DNA of 49,479 nucleotides from Symsagittifera roscoffensis (taxonomy: Eukaryota > Xenacoelomorpha > Acoela > Convolutidae): contig NW_026971091.1 in the NCBI RefSeq assembly GCF_963678635.1, positions 1 to 49,479 on the forward strand. The letters are read 5' to 3'. This document shows, piece by piece, positions 13,912 through 24,596 of this stretch. The translations under genes were made by a program, and so were the position numbers. Within the stretch, counting starts at the first letter, position 1. Each line of letters starts with the position of its first letter. The notes beneath the pieces are model-generated. The model saw nothing but the letters and a program-made list of their open reading frames with translations. It made no database searches and had not been told where the DNA came from.

Positions 13912-14585
13912 TCATGTCAAGGACTGCACACATATGATTTGAGAAAACATTTTACATTTACTCGACAGCTCATGAGATGTCGTCAACTGCTGAATGAAGA
14001 TCTGTGCGCGCTGTTTCCGGTGGGATATACGATGTGTGTCTTGTCGGGACCGCACTGCCTGCAAAACCCCTTTGTGCGTGTATCCGTCAAACTTCTGACA
14101 GGCTAAGGTACCTTGTTTCTTCAGCTTCTCCATCTTGAACCTAAGGCTGGTAGACAAAGGCATAAGCTTTGCAACCTTAAGTGCGAGAGAACGCTTCGTC
14201 TGCTCCAGTTTTATGATGCTAGCCTAGAAAAATGAAATTGATTACCTATTGTTTTCCATGCTGCAGTGGCACTCAAGGAAGGATTCTAGTTTGATAAATA
14301 AATCTCTTCGGACAACAATAAAAAGTTACAATGTTTTAACTGGCGTTTGAACTGATTGACTTGTGAGGCAAACCAGAACACCGCGTTCCCAAATGAATTG
14401 ACGAAAAACAGTTGATTTTTCACCAGGCTTTTGGTGTCCCGAAAAGCACCAAGAATCAAGTAGCTCATTTTGCTCTTCTTCAAATGGGTCTGGTCTTCGT
14501 AAAGTACATTTTGATAAATTTTACCCGCCAGACATAATGTCTGTGGGTAACACGAGAAGTTGACACTACGAAAACGAGTCATCAA
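13912..14585 (-). pseudogene. Degraded antisense gene fragment, copy B
   Basis: The same two broken antisense frames as at 9050-9723. The downstream frame is slightly longer here (13912-14163, 83 residues) because a few substitutions opened it upstream. Function unknown. Confidence 0.35.
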
Positions 14586-14847
14586 ATTGAGTCATCCTTA
14601 TTTTTTTCAAATCAGTTTTTTTTTTACTTGAAAAGATACATGCTGCTTCTATGATCAGCTCCACGGTTTCGTCATTGTTCCTTCTGTCCTCTATGTTGCC
14701 AAAAGTCTGGACAACAGCATGTACGGTGGTGTTGATTATCGTTTTTTCGTGTACTTGTTCATGCGAAAACAAACGTGATAATGGCCCTGAAGAATCCCAA
14801 TCGTTCCTTGGGGCCCAAGGTCCCGTTTCTTGCGTCAGCGCAGTCAA
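14566..14847 (-). pseudogene. Antisense open segment at the end of the 4.86-kb block
   Basis: A 93-residue antisense frame containing HEQVHEKTIINTTVHAVVQT followed by a charged stretch. Copy A (up to 9979) retains most of it. The third copy (45745-45963) has lost an internal segment of about 90 bases. It sits just upstream, in antisense direction, of the fragment at 13912-14585 and could be an earlier part of the same degraded gene. No family is recognised. Confidence 0.25.
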
Positions 14848-15386
14848 TAGACTTCTCGACAGTCTGTAATATGACTTCTTGGAGACTCTAGAGAAAAACT
14901 TGTTCTTCAGTTTGGTAAATTTTTACAGAATGCTGAAAAAATTTTTGAATTTTTAAAATTTTCCGACGTTTAGTTTACCAAAAACTAGTATGCTTCTACA
15001 CGTACTTTTAAAATAAATAATCAGCTTACTTTTTCACCTACTTTTTCCGGCTCCACATGATCCCTTTTGCGGTTTGTTCCAGTGAGCTTGCCGCTCCGTG
15101 GTCGTAGAGAGTCGGAAAAGCATGATCAGGGCAGTTGTGAAAAACCTAGACCCGAACAAAAAACCTCAACGCCCAATGTCAAAAAACACAGGAGGACAAT
15201 ATTCAGAGGCATCTTGATTATTTTGAATCACCAGAAAACAACATGCCGTTGAAATTTGCTCCACTCATCAAATGGGTAAGGAACGTAGGTTTATCATGTA
15301 ATTATTCAAATGTTTAACTAGTCCACTAACTAATCATATCGAATATCCTGATAATCTTCATATAAAAACATATAAAAACTTCATGT

Positions 15387-15587
15387 TTGAGTGCCCACAT
15401 ATTTTTCAATGTCTTTCATCTCTTCAACCGATGTAAAAAACGCTTTAGACAGAACTGTGTCACTGTGTATTTAACTGGAGCCAAAATTCAGAATCGGAAA
15501 GGTTCATTCGATATTGATCTTCAAAAAGCGAGTTTTCTTCTTTTCCGAGACGTCATTTTGAAGTTTCCTTTCCACTTGTCAATATAA
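15387..15587 (+). pseudogene. Short conserved plus-strand frame in the tail of unit 1
   Basis: A 66-residue frame whose last 45 or so residues are almost unchanged in unit 2 (47877-48074). The shared part is protein-like and ends at the same stop codon in both. Directly downstream, 15650-15930 and 48156-48422 share another plus-strand frame with a hydrophobic start; it is open in unit 2 and broken by one stop in unit 1. These look like remnants of one or two small genes or exons that I do not recognise. Confidence 0.25.
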
Positions 15588-16355
15588 ACATGGCTGTATT
15601 TTTCACAAATGCCTGGTGGAGGCATTCATTAAATACGGAAAAATTTTTCTCTAGCTTGGCTCTGGTTATTGAATATCCGTTATATTTTTATGTTTTTGGT
15701 TCTATGGTTTGTCACTTGTGGCCCTGAGAAAACAGTATCAGTAATTTCAAAATGTTTATTATGCATATCGGCACGGAGAACGAAATCAATTGTTGAACAA
15801 ATCGTGATCGTTAGAAAACGAGGAAAGAGATAACTCAATTGGACATATTCTGAACAAAATGAAACACCAATCGCGACGAAAGAACCCAAGCGGGGGAATT
15901 ATTGGTCGCAACCTTTCGGTTCCTTTTTTACCTAACAGATGCAATAGTTACGTTTGGATACGGAGAACATATATAGAAGCAAACTGACACGAATGAATAC
16001 AACTAAGCAAACAAAATTAAAGGTGTGCGATTAGAAGAAAACATTTTCTTTAAAATTTGTGAGAAAAAAAATGAGACCTGAAACTCAGCGCAGAAACAGA
16101 GCAAACTTCTAAACTTGACTTTTAAATAGAAACTTGAAAACACTTAGTTATACAATCCGATTTATTTCGACAAAACATCTTGTACAATTTTAATGTGAAC
16201 ACTGTTGATCACAATTCATTTCCCTCCTACATTTTTTGACAAAAGTTTCGTCCTCGAGGTTTTGCGGCTGTTTCTTTATTAGCAGGAATTGTAGGGGACC
16301 TATTTTTTTCATCGGTGAGCATGCCTCGTGACAAAGACTGTTAGCAAAGACAAGT

Positions 16356-17575
16356 TGGCTGAGTGTGCAACTTTGCAGAAACACTTTGTAACCGGAGATA
16401 CAAAGTCAGCGGTTGACTTCAGTTCGATTTTGTTCTCAAAAAAAGTTTGAACCATTGATACAACTATCTGTTTTTTTTTCTTATCTTAATTGCATCGAAA
16501 GGTTGCTTCGCTGATTTTAATTTGTCAATTTATTCCTATTGGTGCAGATTGGCCTCCATACACCGGAAGCTTTTCATTCAATTCAAAAGATCAAGTGTAT
16601 GGAAAAACGCTTGTCATGGAATTTTCGTAAAGTTTCGAAAAAAAAAAGGTTGAAAAAAGACTAAAACTAGTTTCTGCGACTGTTTGATTCTAATAAAACA
16701 GTCTGGTGTTTGGTTTTTGAGCTTTTTTTTGAATCAAAAATGTTGATTATACATGTCACATACCTGGAAAATGATTGACTACTTTTTTTTATTCCAAGTA
16801 ATTTTGAAATTGCAAATCGAATTTACTCAAACAGAAGTTTCCAAAAAAAATTTGGACGTCAAATTTATTTTGTGTGTTTACATAACTTGGTCCTGGATAC
16901 ACTGATGATAGATTCCTTTTCTTTCCAGAAATTTTTTCAAAAAACCTGAAAATTTCTATTTCTAAAATAGCAATCGAGAAAAAATTTTGCCAAAGTTTGA
17001 AATTTTGTTACTTTCCTTATATCTTTTGTGAAAGACAGCACGAAGACGTTTCAGATCATTTTCTATATACTGTATATGCAGGACCGTACAATCATTGGTG
17101 CTTTGAGTAAATCAAGCTCTTTGTAACTTATGTTTGTTAACGAACACAACCAAAACATTTGAGAAATACAATTTGGATAAAAAATTTTGGTTAACGTGAA
17201 AAAACGTGTCATACAATTTTCATAATTGGGAAAAAGGTAGTCATAGAGGTTTCATACACTTTTTTGTACGAATGGAAGTGTTTTGTAAGAAGTTTTTAGA
17301 TAAATAGAAATTGTATGGAAAAAGCTTTGGTCAACCCGGTAGTTTGTACAAACATTCATGATCAACTCCTGCAACTTAACTGCGTGAAAACAATATTATG
17401 AGTAGCTGTAACTTCGAAATGGAGTTTCATTTTGAATTTTTCAATGTTTTTGCGTTGATTCGATTACCTTTATTCTTAAATAAATTTATAATTTTCGCAA
17501 ATGTTCTCGGAGTTGGAGTTATTTCTTGGTTTAAGGTCGCCGGGGGGATAACCGGCTCTAAATTTCGTATAGATA
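16356..17575. repeat. Large host repeat, unit 2, left arm
   Basis: This stretch matches 3399-4590 over its whole length, with scattered substitutions and small indels. It stops inside the first 66-bp target repeat, where the 5' LTR of the retrotransposon begins. The frame 17398-17595 corresponds to 4421-4729 and is truncated by the insertion. No gene is supported in it. Confidence 0.85.
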
Positions 17576-17740
17576 TGCCAGTCGGTCATATCTAGAAGTT
17601 TGACCTTGAGGGACACGAATATACGTGATTTTGGAGTGAAGTTTTATTTTTTAAAAATTCGAATGGAGCCTGTCATGCTCAACTGAAAACATCAAATAAA
17701 AAATCAGAACGACCGAATTAACAATTGCGGGAGAGTTGTC

Positions 17741-17750
17741 AAATATATAC
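17741..17750 (+). promoter_or_regulatory. Possible TATA-like element in the 5' LTR
   Basis: The LTR contains aaatatatac about 165 bp from its start, followed by a more mixed sequence where transcription could begin. This is the only TATA-like motif that stands out; no start site can be read from sequence alone. The 3' LTR has the same motif. Confidence 0.3.
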
Positions 17751-18152
17751 AGTGGGAAATTGCTATTCGCAATTTCCATCGTAGAAAACTAGAGTAGAGC
17801 TGTCCTATCTGATATAGGAGACAAAACAGATACGAGAGCAGAGCTAAAATCAACTGGACCAGTGTGAACCTTCAACGGGAAGCCGGACAAGTGAAGTCTC
17901 CCAATGGTCCAGATCCAAAACTTGAGTTAAAACTTATTTCCTTTGGTTGGAACTCATCGTTGGAAAACTTCTTGAGTTATATTTGATTACATTTATGCCA
18001 GAGTCATTGATTAGTTTAATTACTCTGTTTCTCAAGCGTGCTGCTATGAAAGTACCAAATTTAGTTTTCTCGAGTGTGTTTTATGATTGTTATGTTGAGA
18101 TAAGGCGAGTTTTAGGTTGATCCATCTGAAATGGATCAAAGTTCCACTGTCT

Positions 18153-18158
18153 AATAAA
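18153..18158 (+). terminator. AATAAA polyadenylation signal in the 5' LTR
   Basis: A canonical AATAAA hexamer within the LTR, conserved at 40290-40295 in the 3' LTR, where it would be the functional copy. Another AATAAA-like site lies near 17695. Confidence 0.45.
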
Positions 18159-18456
18159 AAATAACTTAACGGATTGTTCCAACCCTGTTTTTAACGGCGT
18201 TCGTGTATTTGGGGTATTTCGAGACCTAAGTATGGGAACGTTCTTATTTTCTAGAGTGGGGGATATTTTGGTAGTAGCCTTTAAGCTTTAACGGGTTCTA
18301 GTCTCATGTCGCAAGCGAACCGAATTGACTCCGACCGTTTTTGAGGTAGAAAAACACAAGAGATAGTGTCCCTGACTCTTGAGCCAATGTTATAGGGCCT
18401 ATTTTTCTTAAGCCTCATATGTGACCGAAGTAGGCGACTGTTACATAGTGTTTTTA

Positions 18457-18471
18457 TGGCGCTCCTGTGTG
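18457..18471 (+). other. Candidate tRNA primer-binding site
   Basis: TGGCGCTCCTGTGTG lies 11 bases after the end of the 5' LTR and begins with TGG, the complement of a tRNA CCA end. I cannot match it to a particular tRNA. The distance from the LTR is slightly longer than usual, so this is tentative. Confidence 0.35.
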
Positions 18472-18941
18472 TTTTTACGACATCATGACTACGGAGTCGA
18501 ACCCACTTGACACAGCTTCGGGCTGCATGCCCATTCTAGAGTACCGGTGGTACGGTTGAGCGGGAACGTGTAACCCTTCCGGTTGTACCGTGATGGCTTT
18601 TTAAGAAAACTTGAGAAAATTTCCTGGTACGCTCTCCGAATGAGGCCTTAGCTAACCGAGTAAGGGGGGCAACTAGGGCGACAAAAACAAGAGCAAAAAG
18701 ACAAAAAACGAAACAAAAACAAGAAAAAAGTATAGAAAAAGGAACAAAAACGATAAAACAAAAAAGACAGTGACTTTGATACCAGATTAGTTGGATCAAA
18801 CCTTTATATTAATTAAATAGTATACCCATACTGTTTTATAAGACCGATCGTTTCGATCAACCTAGCAATCTAAACCAGTGACCTCAATAAAGTGCCTTAA
18901 GTGGGGGGCGTAGTTAAGGGTTTTCAGATAGCTTGCAACCT

Positions 18942-19137
18942 AGCCGGACCTTTAGGAGACTTGACTGGAAGAGGTGACCAGCCGAGTGGGAACGTGGTTC
19001 ACAAGGACAGAGCCGGACCACTAGGAGACTTGACTGGAAGAGGTGACCAGCCGAGTGGGAAAGTGGTTCACAAGGACTGAGCTGAACCGCTAGGAGACTT
19101 AACTGGAAGAGGTGACTAGCCAAGTGGGAAGGTGGTG
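18942..19137. repeat. Three tandem copies of a 69-bp unit in the leader
   Basis: Copies start at 18942, 19011 and 19080 with an exact 69-bp period. Each contains taggagacttgactggaaga or a near match. The first two are nearly identical; the third is more diverged and slightly truncated. Because 69 is divisible by three, an antisense frame stays open across them, but the sequence otherwise looks noncoding. Confidence 0.9.
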
Positions 19138-19394
19138 CTGGTGTCAAGTGCAGTGCACGTCAAGGGGACAACCAGCACGGGATCGCTTCAACAAGAAGAA
19201 GACGCACAGGGTTGTTCTCAAGTTGGGCAGACGGGTATCGTTAAAATCCACAATACATTATAGGAAATAAGTGTAAAATTGGATAAGCGGAGCCCCATTG
19301 TTTTGAGGAAGTTTTTACACAAGCAGGCCTGGAAACAGGTCTACGGTTTTCTCTCGAGAGGTTTAGCACCCGGTGCTTAAGGGATTTTTCGGCT

Positions 19395-19480
19395 TAAGAG
19401 GGGGGCTAAAGAGGGGGGAGGTTAGAAGGGGGCTGGTTAGGTTAGAGGTTGGCGGTTGTAAATTGTAAAAAGGGGGGAAA
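19395..19480 (+). other. G-run-rich patch in the leader
   Basis: Two G6 runs, a G5 run and a further G6 run occur within about 85 bases on the RNA-sense strand. Such spacing can permit G-quadruplex formation in RNA. This is a structural possibility read from the G runs only. Confidence 0.35.
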
Positions 19481-20043
19481 CATTAGAGTAACTAATTGTT
19501 CGGCATCGTCGATTTAGTTACATTAGATACTTACACGCGTTGATTATAAGAAGCGGATATCCAAATTTAACATCGAGTTAAGGTAGGTACCCTGGTCGGA
19601 TCGGTAGGGGGGAACGGACATAGACAGTTTTTGTGATATCCCATAAGATCGCTAGCAGGGGGGAGGAAAACGCGTGGCAATCGGGTACCAGACATTTTTT
19701 CGGACAAAGGTTGACATCTGTCAGCTTTGAATTTTAAGTGGGTTCATCTCTCTGTTTTTGTAATTTTTCCGGTTTAAGTTTTTACGTTTTGGTGAAAATT
19801 TGTTGTTGGTATTTGAACGAACAGGTGATCACAAGATACCTGCAAAGAAGTTGGGGTTTCGAATAGCCTGAAACAGCAAGAGGGAGATAAATACAGGGGG
19901 GTCAGTATTTGGATTTTGGCCATTAAGATAGGGATTTTGGGAAAATTTTTTACTAGAGCTCAAGTGGTGGTACACGGTAAAGTGGTTCAAGAGTCCCCAC
20001 AACGAAGAAGAAGAGATCCTACTATTCAGACACTTAGTGACAA

Positions 20044-20790
20044 GTCTTGGGACAGTACCGAAGAAGTCTTGGGACATTGCAGTCTGGGGACGGTCTTGGA
20101 GCAGTACAGTCTTGGGACAGTCCTGGGACGGTGCAGTCTTGGGACAGTCTTGGGACGGTGCAGTCTTGGGACAGTCTTGGACCAGAGCAGTCTTGGTACG
20201 GCACAGTCTTGGGACACTGGTCTTGGGACAGTAGTCTTGGGACAGTAGTCTTGGGACAGTGGTCTTGGGACAGTGGTCTTGGGACAGTGGTCTTGGGACA
20301 CTGGTCTTGGGACAGTGGTCTTGGGACAGTGGTCTTGGGACACTGGTCTTGGGACAGTGGTCTTGGGACAGTGGTCTTGGGACAGTGGTCTTGGGACACT
20401 GGTCTTGGGACAGTGGTCTTGGGACAGTAGTCTTGGGACACTAGTCTTGGGACAGTAGTCTTGAGACAGTGGTCTTGGGAGAGTGGTCTTGGGACGCTGG
20501 TTTTGGGACAGTAGTCTTGGGACAGTAGTCTTGGGACAGTAGTCTTGGGGCAGTAGTCTTGGGACAGTAGTCTTGGGACAGTAGTCTTGGGACAGTAGTC
20601 TTAGGGCAAGGGTCTTGGGACAGTAGTCTTGGGACAGCGGTCTTGGGACACTAGTCTTGGGACAGTAGTCTTGGGACAGTCGTCTTAGGGCAAGGGTCTT
20701 GGGACAGTGGTCTTGGGACACTAACAAGAAGTACTGGGACAGCACTGAATAGTCTTGGGACAGTAGAGAAGAAGTCTTGGAACAGTATAA
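20044..20790. repeat. 14-bp minisatellite in the retrotransposon leader
   Basis: The unit gtcttgggacagtg, with variants such as ...cactg and ...cagta, is repeated about 50 times. The array is regular from about 20218 to 20720 and more spaced at both ends. Because 14 is not divisible by three, all frames cycle through a 42-base period, which creates long but meaningless open frames on both strands (for example 20026-20745 antisense). Confidence 0.95.
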
Positions 20791-21046
20791 AGAAGGGAGG
20801 TGACGGTACTAAAGAGTACTAAGACAGGTTGAAGTAACCAATCGCAAAATTAAATTTTCTAACCAGTCCTAAAGATCCGGTACTGTGGGGATCAAGAACA
20901 TATAGAATTTTCGAAAAGCTTAGGAAACGTTGTTTTTATTAAATTGTAAATTTCTTTTTATTGATTTTGTCAAAAGAGATTTTAACCTTAGAGTAGAATT
21001 TTGTATATAGTAATACTGTAAATAGGAACAATTGTAAAAACAAATA

Positions 21047-21628
21047 ATGAGGCGGAGCAGGGTACCGGTGGCTGAAAAAAGATCTACTGAAGCAAAAACA
21101 AAATATAACTCGTCCCTACGTAAAACCACATCAATGGGCCCAAAGATAACAAAGAAGAACTTTTCAGTTAGCATGGTCAACACGAGGAGTAATACAGAGA
21201 ACAGAGCAAAAGAGGGCACGGAAGGGAAACAAGCAGAGATTGAACTAGAGACACCGGACCAGAGTGTGGATGAGGTGGGAAAGAAGACGACAGAATCAAC
21301 TCCGATGCCGAATGCGGAAGAACCTAATCCAAAGTCCATGGAGTTCTCACCGATAGACAATGTGGAGGACACAACATGCAACACGCCAGAAACGGTGAAG
21401 GACGAGTCTCAAGCAAAAAGAACGTCTTTTACTGAAAGATTGGCGATAATGGTCGGAATGAAGTCGAGAGACGCAGCAGTGGAAGAAACGAAAGCCGAGA
21501 AAGGCAAAACATTTGGAACAATTTCCACGAGAACGACAGACACCGACCAAAACGAATCCAGATCAGACCGGGAACAGCAACCAACAACAGGACAACAACT
21601 GACCATGGAACAACTACTCTTGAGCTAG
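21047..21628 (+). pseudogene. gag: gag, N-terminal segment
   Basis: This frame begins the protein-coding part of the element. Two starts are possible: ATG at 21047, and ATG at 21173 in a better context (A at -3, G at +4), which begins MVNTRSN, a common way for gypsy Gag proteins to start. The encoded segment is hydrophilic and rich in Glu, Lys and Thr, with no folded domain visible. The frame ends at a stop at 21628, while the continuing Gag sequence is in the next frame (open from at least 21541), so a frameshift separates this part from the coiled-coil part. I prefer 21173 as the start but cannot exclude 21047. Confidence 0.65.
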
Positions 21629-21636
21629 GCGATTTG

Positions 21637-22116
21637 ATGGCAAAGCTAGATCAGATAGACAAGAAACTGAAGCACAGCGAACAGGATAGAGATGTGATAA
21701 TGAAAGAAATAGGAAACAACAAACATGAGTACCTGGACAGCTACTTCAATCTAGCGAGAGCGACAGAGGAAAGGCTTCAGCAGATGTCGGACACAGTAGA
21801 TACCACTGATGAAGAGCGAGACAAGAACATCAAAAAAGACATGCAAGAAATGAAGCAACGATATGACGCAGTGAATAGCCAGTTGGAGAGTTTGGAAACG
21901 AGAATGGATACGATGAGTAGGGACCAGGCTGAGAGTTCATGTGTAATACAGACAAAGTTAGACGCCATCTTGAGGAACTCAACGTCACAAGACAGGCCAG
22001 CAGCGGAGCGAACGCAAGGCAATAGAGTTGACTTCGTGGAACCACAACGGAACAAACGGCAGTCAACACCGTTACCATTACCCCGGGATGCTGCGAGTAC
22101 AGCAACGGGGGGGGGG
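21637..22116 (+). pseudogene. gag: gag, coiled-coil segment
   Basis: The frame is shifted relative to the preceding gag part. It encodes about 160 residues with strong heptad character (MAKLDQIDKKLKHSEQDRD and later regularly spaced Leu, Met and Ile among Glu, Lys and Arg), typical of a Gag coiled coil that promotes self-assembly. A more polar tail follows. Sense in this frame ends at a G10 run (22107-22116). Beyond it the capsid-like domain continues in a different frame, and the tail of this frame to 22278 is out-of-frame. The G run is therefore the likely site of an indel. Confidence 0.7.
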
Positions 22117-22672
22117 CAAAGCGATTATGAAAAGTGGAACAGCAAACACAACGAGTGGTCCAGAGGACTCCACGACTCACAACAACGTGGGACCGGATGT
22201 CATGACATGGGCAAGCACCTGGGAAATGATGAACAGGACAGTAGAAGCCTTCGCCACAAGGAACACCGACTCGAGTGACAGAGGAAGCAACAAATCCAGG
22301 AAAATGAAAGAATTCAAGGATGATTCAGATGGATGCATTGACACTCGGGTAGAAGTCATGAGGTTGCACTTGGAACAAGACAACTTGAACGATGAGAGGC
22401 AAGCATGCACAGCGATACTCAGCAACATGGAAGGCACGGCATTGAAATGCGTTGTTGCGAAGAAGGAAGAGGAACGCGACACAGCGGATAAAATCTTCGA
22501 GATATTGTTAAATCGATTCGGGTCAGGCATGAAGGGTCATCAAGCGATGATGCGATTTGAAAAGAGAAGGCAAAGGGACGATGAATCGATAGACTGGTTC
22601 CTAGATGATCTTGAGAGCTTGAGACGAAGGAGTGATCCGGAAGAATCCACCAATAGCCTCAAAGTTCATTGA
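22117..22672 (+). pseudogene. gag: gag, capsid-like (retrotrans_gag) segment
   Basis: After the G run the sense frame encodes a retrotransposon Gag core. Its signs are an Asp-rich FKDDSDG start, a helix-rich region, the segment around KIFEILLNRFG, and the WFLDDLESLRRR end that often marks the C-terminal half of gypsy capsid domains. This domain would build the particle shell around the genomic RNA. The frame closes at 22672. A further frame change near 22630 joins the continuing protein in frame with the nucleocapsid region. Confidence 0.75.
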
Positions 22673-22673
22673 T

Positions 22674-23744
22674 GGGGTAAAGAGGGATGACTTGAGAACA
22701 ATGTTTGCAACATAGTATACATTGTCAAAAGACAGTGCACCGACTCCAGAAGAAATGAGACAGAAGTCAAGAGAGTACATGCTAATGAAACCCAAGAAAT
22801 ACTCGTACTCAGATAACAGGAATACGCAAGGGGGAAATACACAAAGGTCGTCATGGTACAAGCCCAGAGATGACATGGACAAACGTAAATCATGCGCGAA
22901 CTGCGGGCCAGCTGATCATCACGTGGCGGATTGCACAACATACAAGCAGGGCATGAAGAGTTTGGGATATGCACCCGATGAGAAAGATATGAGCCAGATG
23001 GAGGAACACGAGTTCTATAGTGGCTTGATCATCAAAATAGGTGCAAGATGCTTCTTCTGAAACCAAGAGGGGCACTTCAGGATGGACTGTCCGTTGTTCT
23101 GGGAGGCAGTCAAGAACCAGAGTCACCCCAAACACAAGTTGGTGTTAGCAGCGGTACAGAACCAGAGAAATAGACAAGGTGAATTTGAAACGAAAAACTT
23201 AGAAACACCAAGTGCGGAACTGCCAACGAAAACAGTGAAAGCTGTAACGCAAGTTAATAGTGCAATACAGGCCACGGCCAGGAACGCCCTAGAGATAAAT
23301 TATGAGACGGCGGCGGCGGAAGCTATCAATAAAGTGAAACAGGACCTGGCGGCGAAAGAAATAGGACAACGACTAAAGCAAGAGATCGAAAGACAGACAA
23401 TGAACGAGGCATTAGGTTGCTCGCAGTCAATACCAGAGGCTGTAGCGGGGTCGACAAAAAGTGGAAACTGCAACACTGTAAAAATGGTGACGGGGAAGCC
23501 ATTCGGTATAACAAAGATCGGGGCAAGAATAATGTCAATAATCACCGTGGGCGGCCATGAGGTAACGAGAAACTTGAGCGAACCAAGTGACCAGACAATA
23601 ATGCACATTGCTGTGTACGCAGATTACTTGAGTGGTATAAGCCCACAAACGACTTCTAGAGCATTGAGGGCACTACTCACAAGAAGGGGTAGCAAGTCAG
23701 TCCGAGTTGATAACAGGTACACAGAAGCTTATAGTCCGCATTAG
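22674..23744 (+). pseudogene. gag: gag nucleocapsid region with two CCHC zinc knuckles
   Basis: In the frame that continues into pol there are two CX2CX4HX4C knuckles, the RNA-binding motif of retroelement nucleocapsids. Knuckle 1 at 22893-22934 is intact (CANCGPADHHVADC). Knuckle 2 at 23049-23090 has a TGA stop at 23058-23060 exactly where its second Cys is expected. Another in-frame stop (TAG, 22713-22715) precedes the knuckles and a TAG at 23742-23744 ends the region. Between the knuckles and the protease are about 200 polar residues without a recognisable domain. Everything from here to 29792 is in one frame, so gag and pol were probably one polyprotein. Confidence 0.85.
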
Positions 23745-24590
23745 GTGATGCTAAGTATAGATCAGATCAACATCTATACGAAAACAATGATAACATGTGA
23801 TGAAGATCTAATAGGGCAAATCTACGTTGGAAAAGAAGAGCTGAAAGTGAGATCGATTGGACACTGCGCCATGCTTGAGGAAGATGCAATGCACATCGGG
23901 ACAGAGGCGGATGTATCAGCACATGTGCTCGACATAAGTGGCAAGAAGACTCAGTTACGTGGGTTACTTGATACGGGAGCGGTCTTGAGTGTCATACCAA
24001 TCGAAACTTGGGAACGAATGGGCTTCAACAAAAACGATTTGATAGATTCGAGAATACGGTTGTCAGCTGCAAACAAAGGGGCGCTGCGGGTGCTGGGCAG
24101 AATGCCGATAATAGCCCTAAATCTGGGGGAACGCAACCTGTGGATGAGCTTTCTTGTGGTAGAAAACCTAGATGAGTCTGACCAATTCATTTTAGGCAGA
24201 GACTTCATCAGGAACTTTGATGTAACGATTGATCTAAACAACGCAATGTTCAGGATACGGAACCCGGATAGGAGGTACGCAATTAAACCGGTAAATTTAA
24301 TAATGGCGAATGAGAACAAAGCTCCGGTATTCTTGAGTAGGAGGGTGAGGCTAAAGGCGAACGAAGCGGCGATCGTAAGCTTACGAATGAAAAATTACAA
24401 TGAACTAAGTGACAACAAGCAGGTATGCATAGTCCCAAATCCAAATAGTCAAAGTGCTGCTGCTTTAGGAAGATCCTTCTCGATAACGAAGAGCGGTCTC
24501 TGCGTCAGTGTCTTGTTGAATACTCTTGACATACCAATCACGATACAGAGGGGGAGGAAGCTGGGATATGCTTTACCCGTAAAAACTTGA
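23745..24590 (+). pseudogene. pol: pol: aspartic protease segment
   Basis: A retropepsin-type aspartic protease that would process the polyprotein. The catalytic motif LLDTGAVLSVIP lies at residues 74-85 (Asp near residue 76) and the second conserved motif, FILGRDF, near residue 148. Upstream residues 1-65 are a linker from Gag and the C-terminal 90 or so lead to the RT. The frame is the same as its neighbours; it is bounded by in-frame stops TAG 23742-23744 and TGA 24588-24590. No ATG is needed in a polyprotein, so the first Met (23748) is not meaningful as a start. Confidence 0.9.
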
Positions 24591-24596
24591 TATGAA

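Larger units (their letters stand above)
9967..14829. repeat. 4.86-kb block, copy B of a tandem duplication
   Basis: Nearly identical to 5103-9966, with positions offset by 4862-4864. After this copy the sequence runs on into the rest of the large repeat (ttgcgtcagcgcag), just as it does after the single copy in unit 2 at 45885. Copy B therefore carries the original right boundary and copy A the original left boundary. Confidence 0.9.
3399..16355. repeat. Large host repeat, unit 1
   Basis: The sequence from about 3399 reappears from 16356, and the sequence ending near 16355 reappears ending near 48845, so the window holds two head-to-tail copies of one large repeat. Unit 1 is about 12.96 kb because it contains a 4.86-kb block twice. 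Without that duplication it would be about 8.1 kb. The start shared by both units reads tggctgagtgtgcaact. I see no terminal inverted repeats and no target duplication, so it may be a segmental or satellite-like repeat rather than a transposon. It carries only short, broken open frames, including 3406-3714 on the plus strand, which is partly conserved in unit 2. Confidence 0.75.
17576..18445 (+). repeat. 5' LTR (870 bp)
   Basis: It matches 39692-40588 from end to end. Relative to the 3' LTR it lacks a 14-bp and a 7-bp segment, one further base, and five G of a G run (G5 here, G10 there). I count about 22 substitutions by eye, roughly 2.5 percent. The ends are TG and CA as expected of LTRs. 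Confidence 0.93.
18446..21046 (+). other. Long untranslated leader of the retrotransposon
   Basis: A 2.6-kb region between the 5' LTR and gag with no convincing coding frame. It holds a possible primer-binding site (18457), an A/C/G-rich stretch (18680-18780), a 69-bp triplicate (18942-19137), a G-rich patch (19395-19480), a possible splice donor (AGGTAGGT near 19580) and a 14-bp minisatellite (20044-20790). The antisense open frames here are by-products of the repeats. Confidence 0.8.

Noticed and set aside
3399-16355. DNA transposon interpretation of the large repeat
   Set aside because: I found no terminal inverted repeats, no transposase motif and no target duplication at the unit boundaries.
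18536-18799. Antisense hydrophobic frame resembling membrane segments
   Set aside because: The hydrophobic part is the complement of an A/C/G-rich low-complexity stretch in the leader, with no conserved start.
19425-19445. TTAGG telomere-like repeat
   Set aside because: Only about two imperfect units occur within a G-rich patch, which is too short to mean anything.
20026-20745. Long antisense frame (239 residues) rich in repeated Pro, Lys and Gln
   Set aside because: It is produced by the 14-bp minisatellite, which keeps several frames open on both strands. The composition simply mirrors the repeat.
18942-20790. CRISPR-like array
   Set aside because: The repeats are contiguous without unique spacers and lie in the leader of a eukaryotic retrotransposon.
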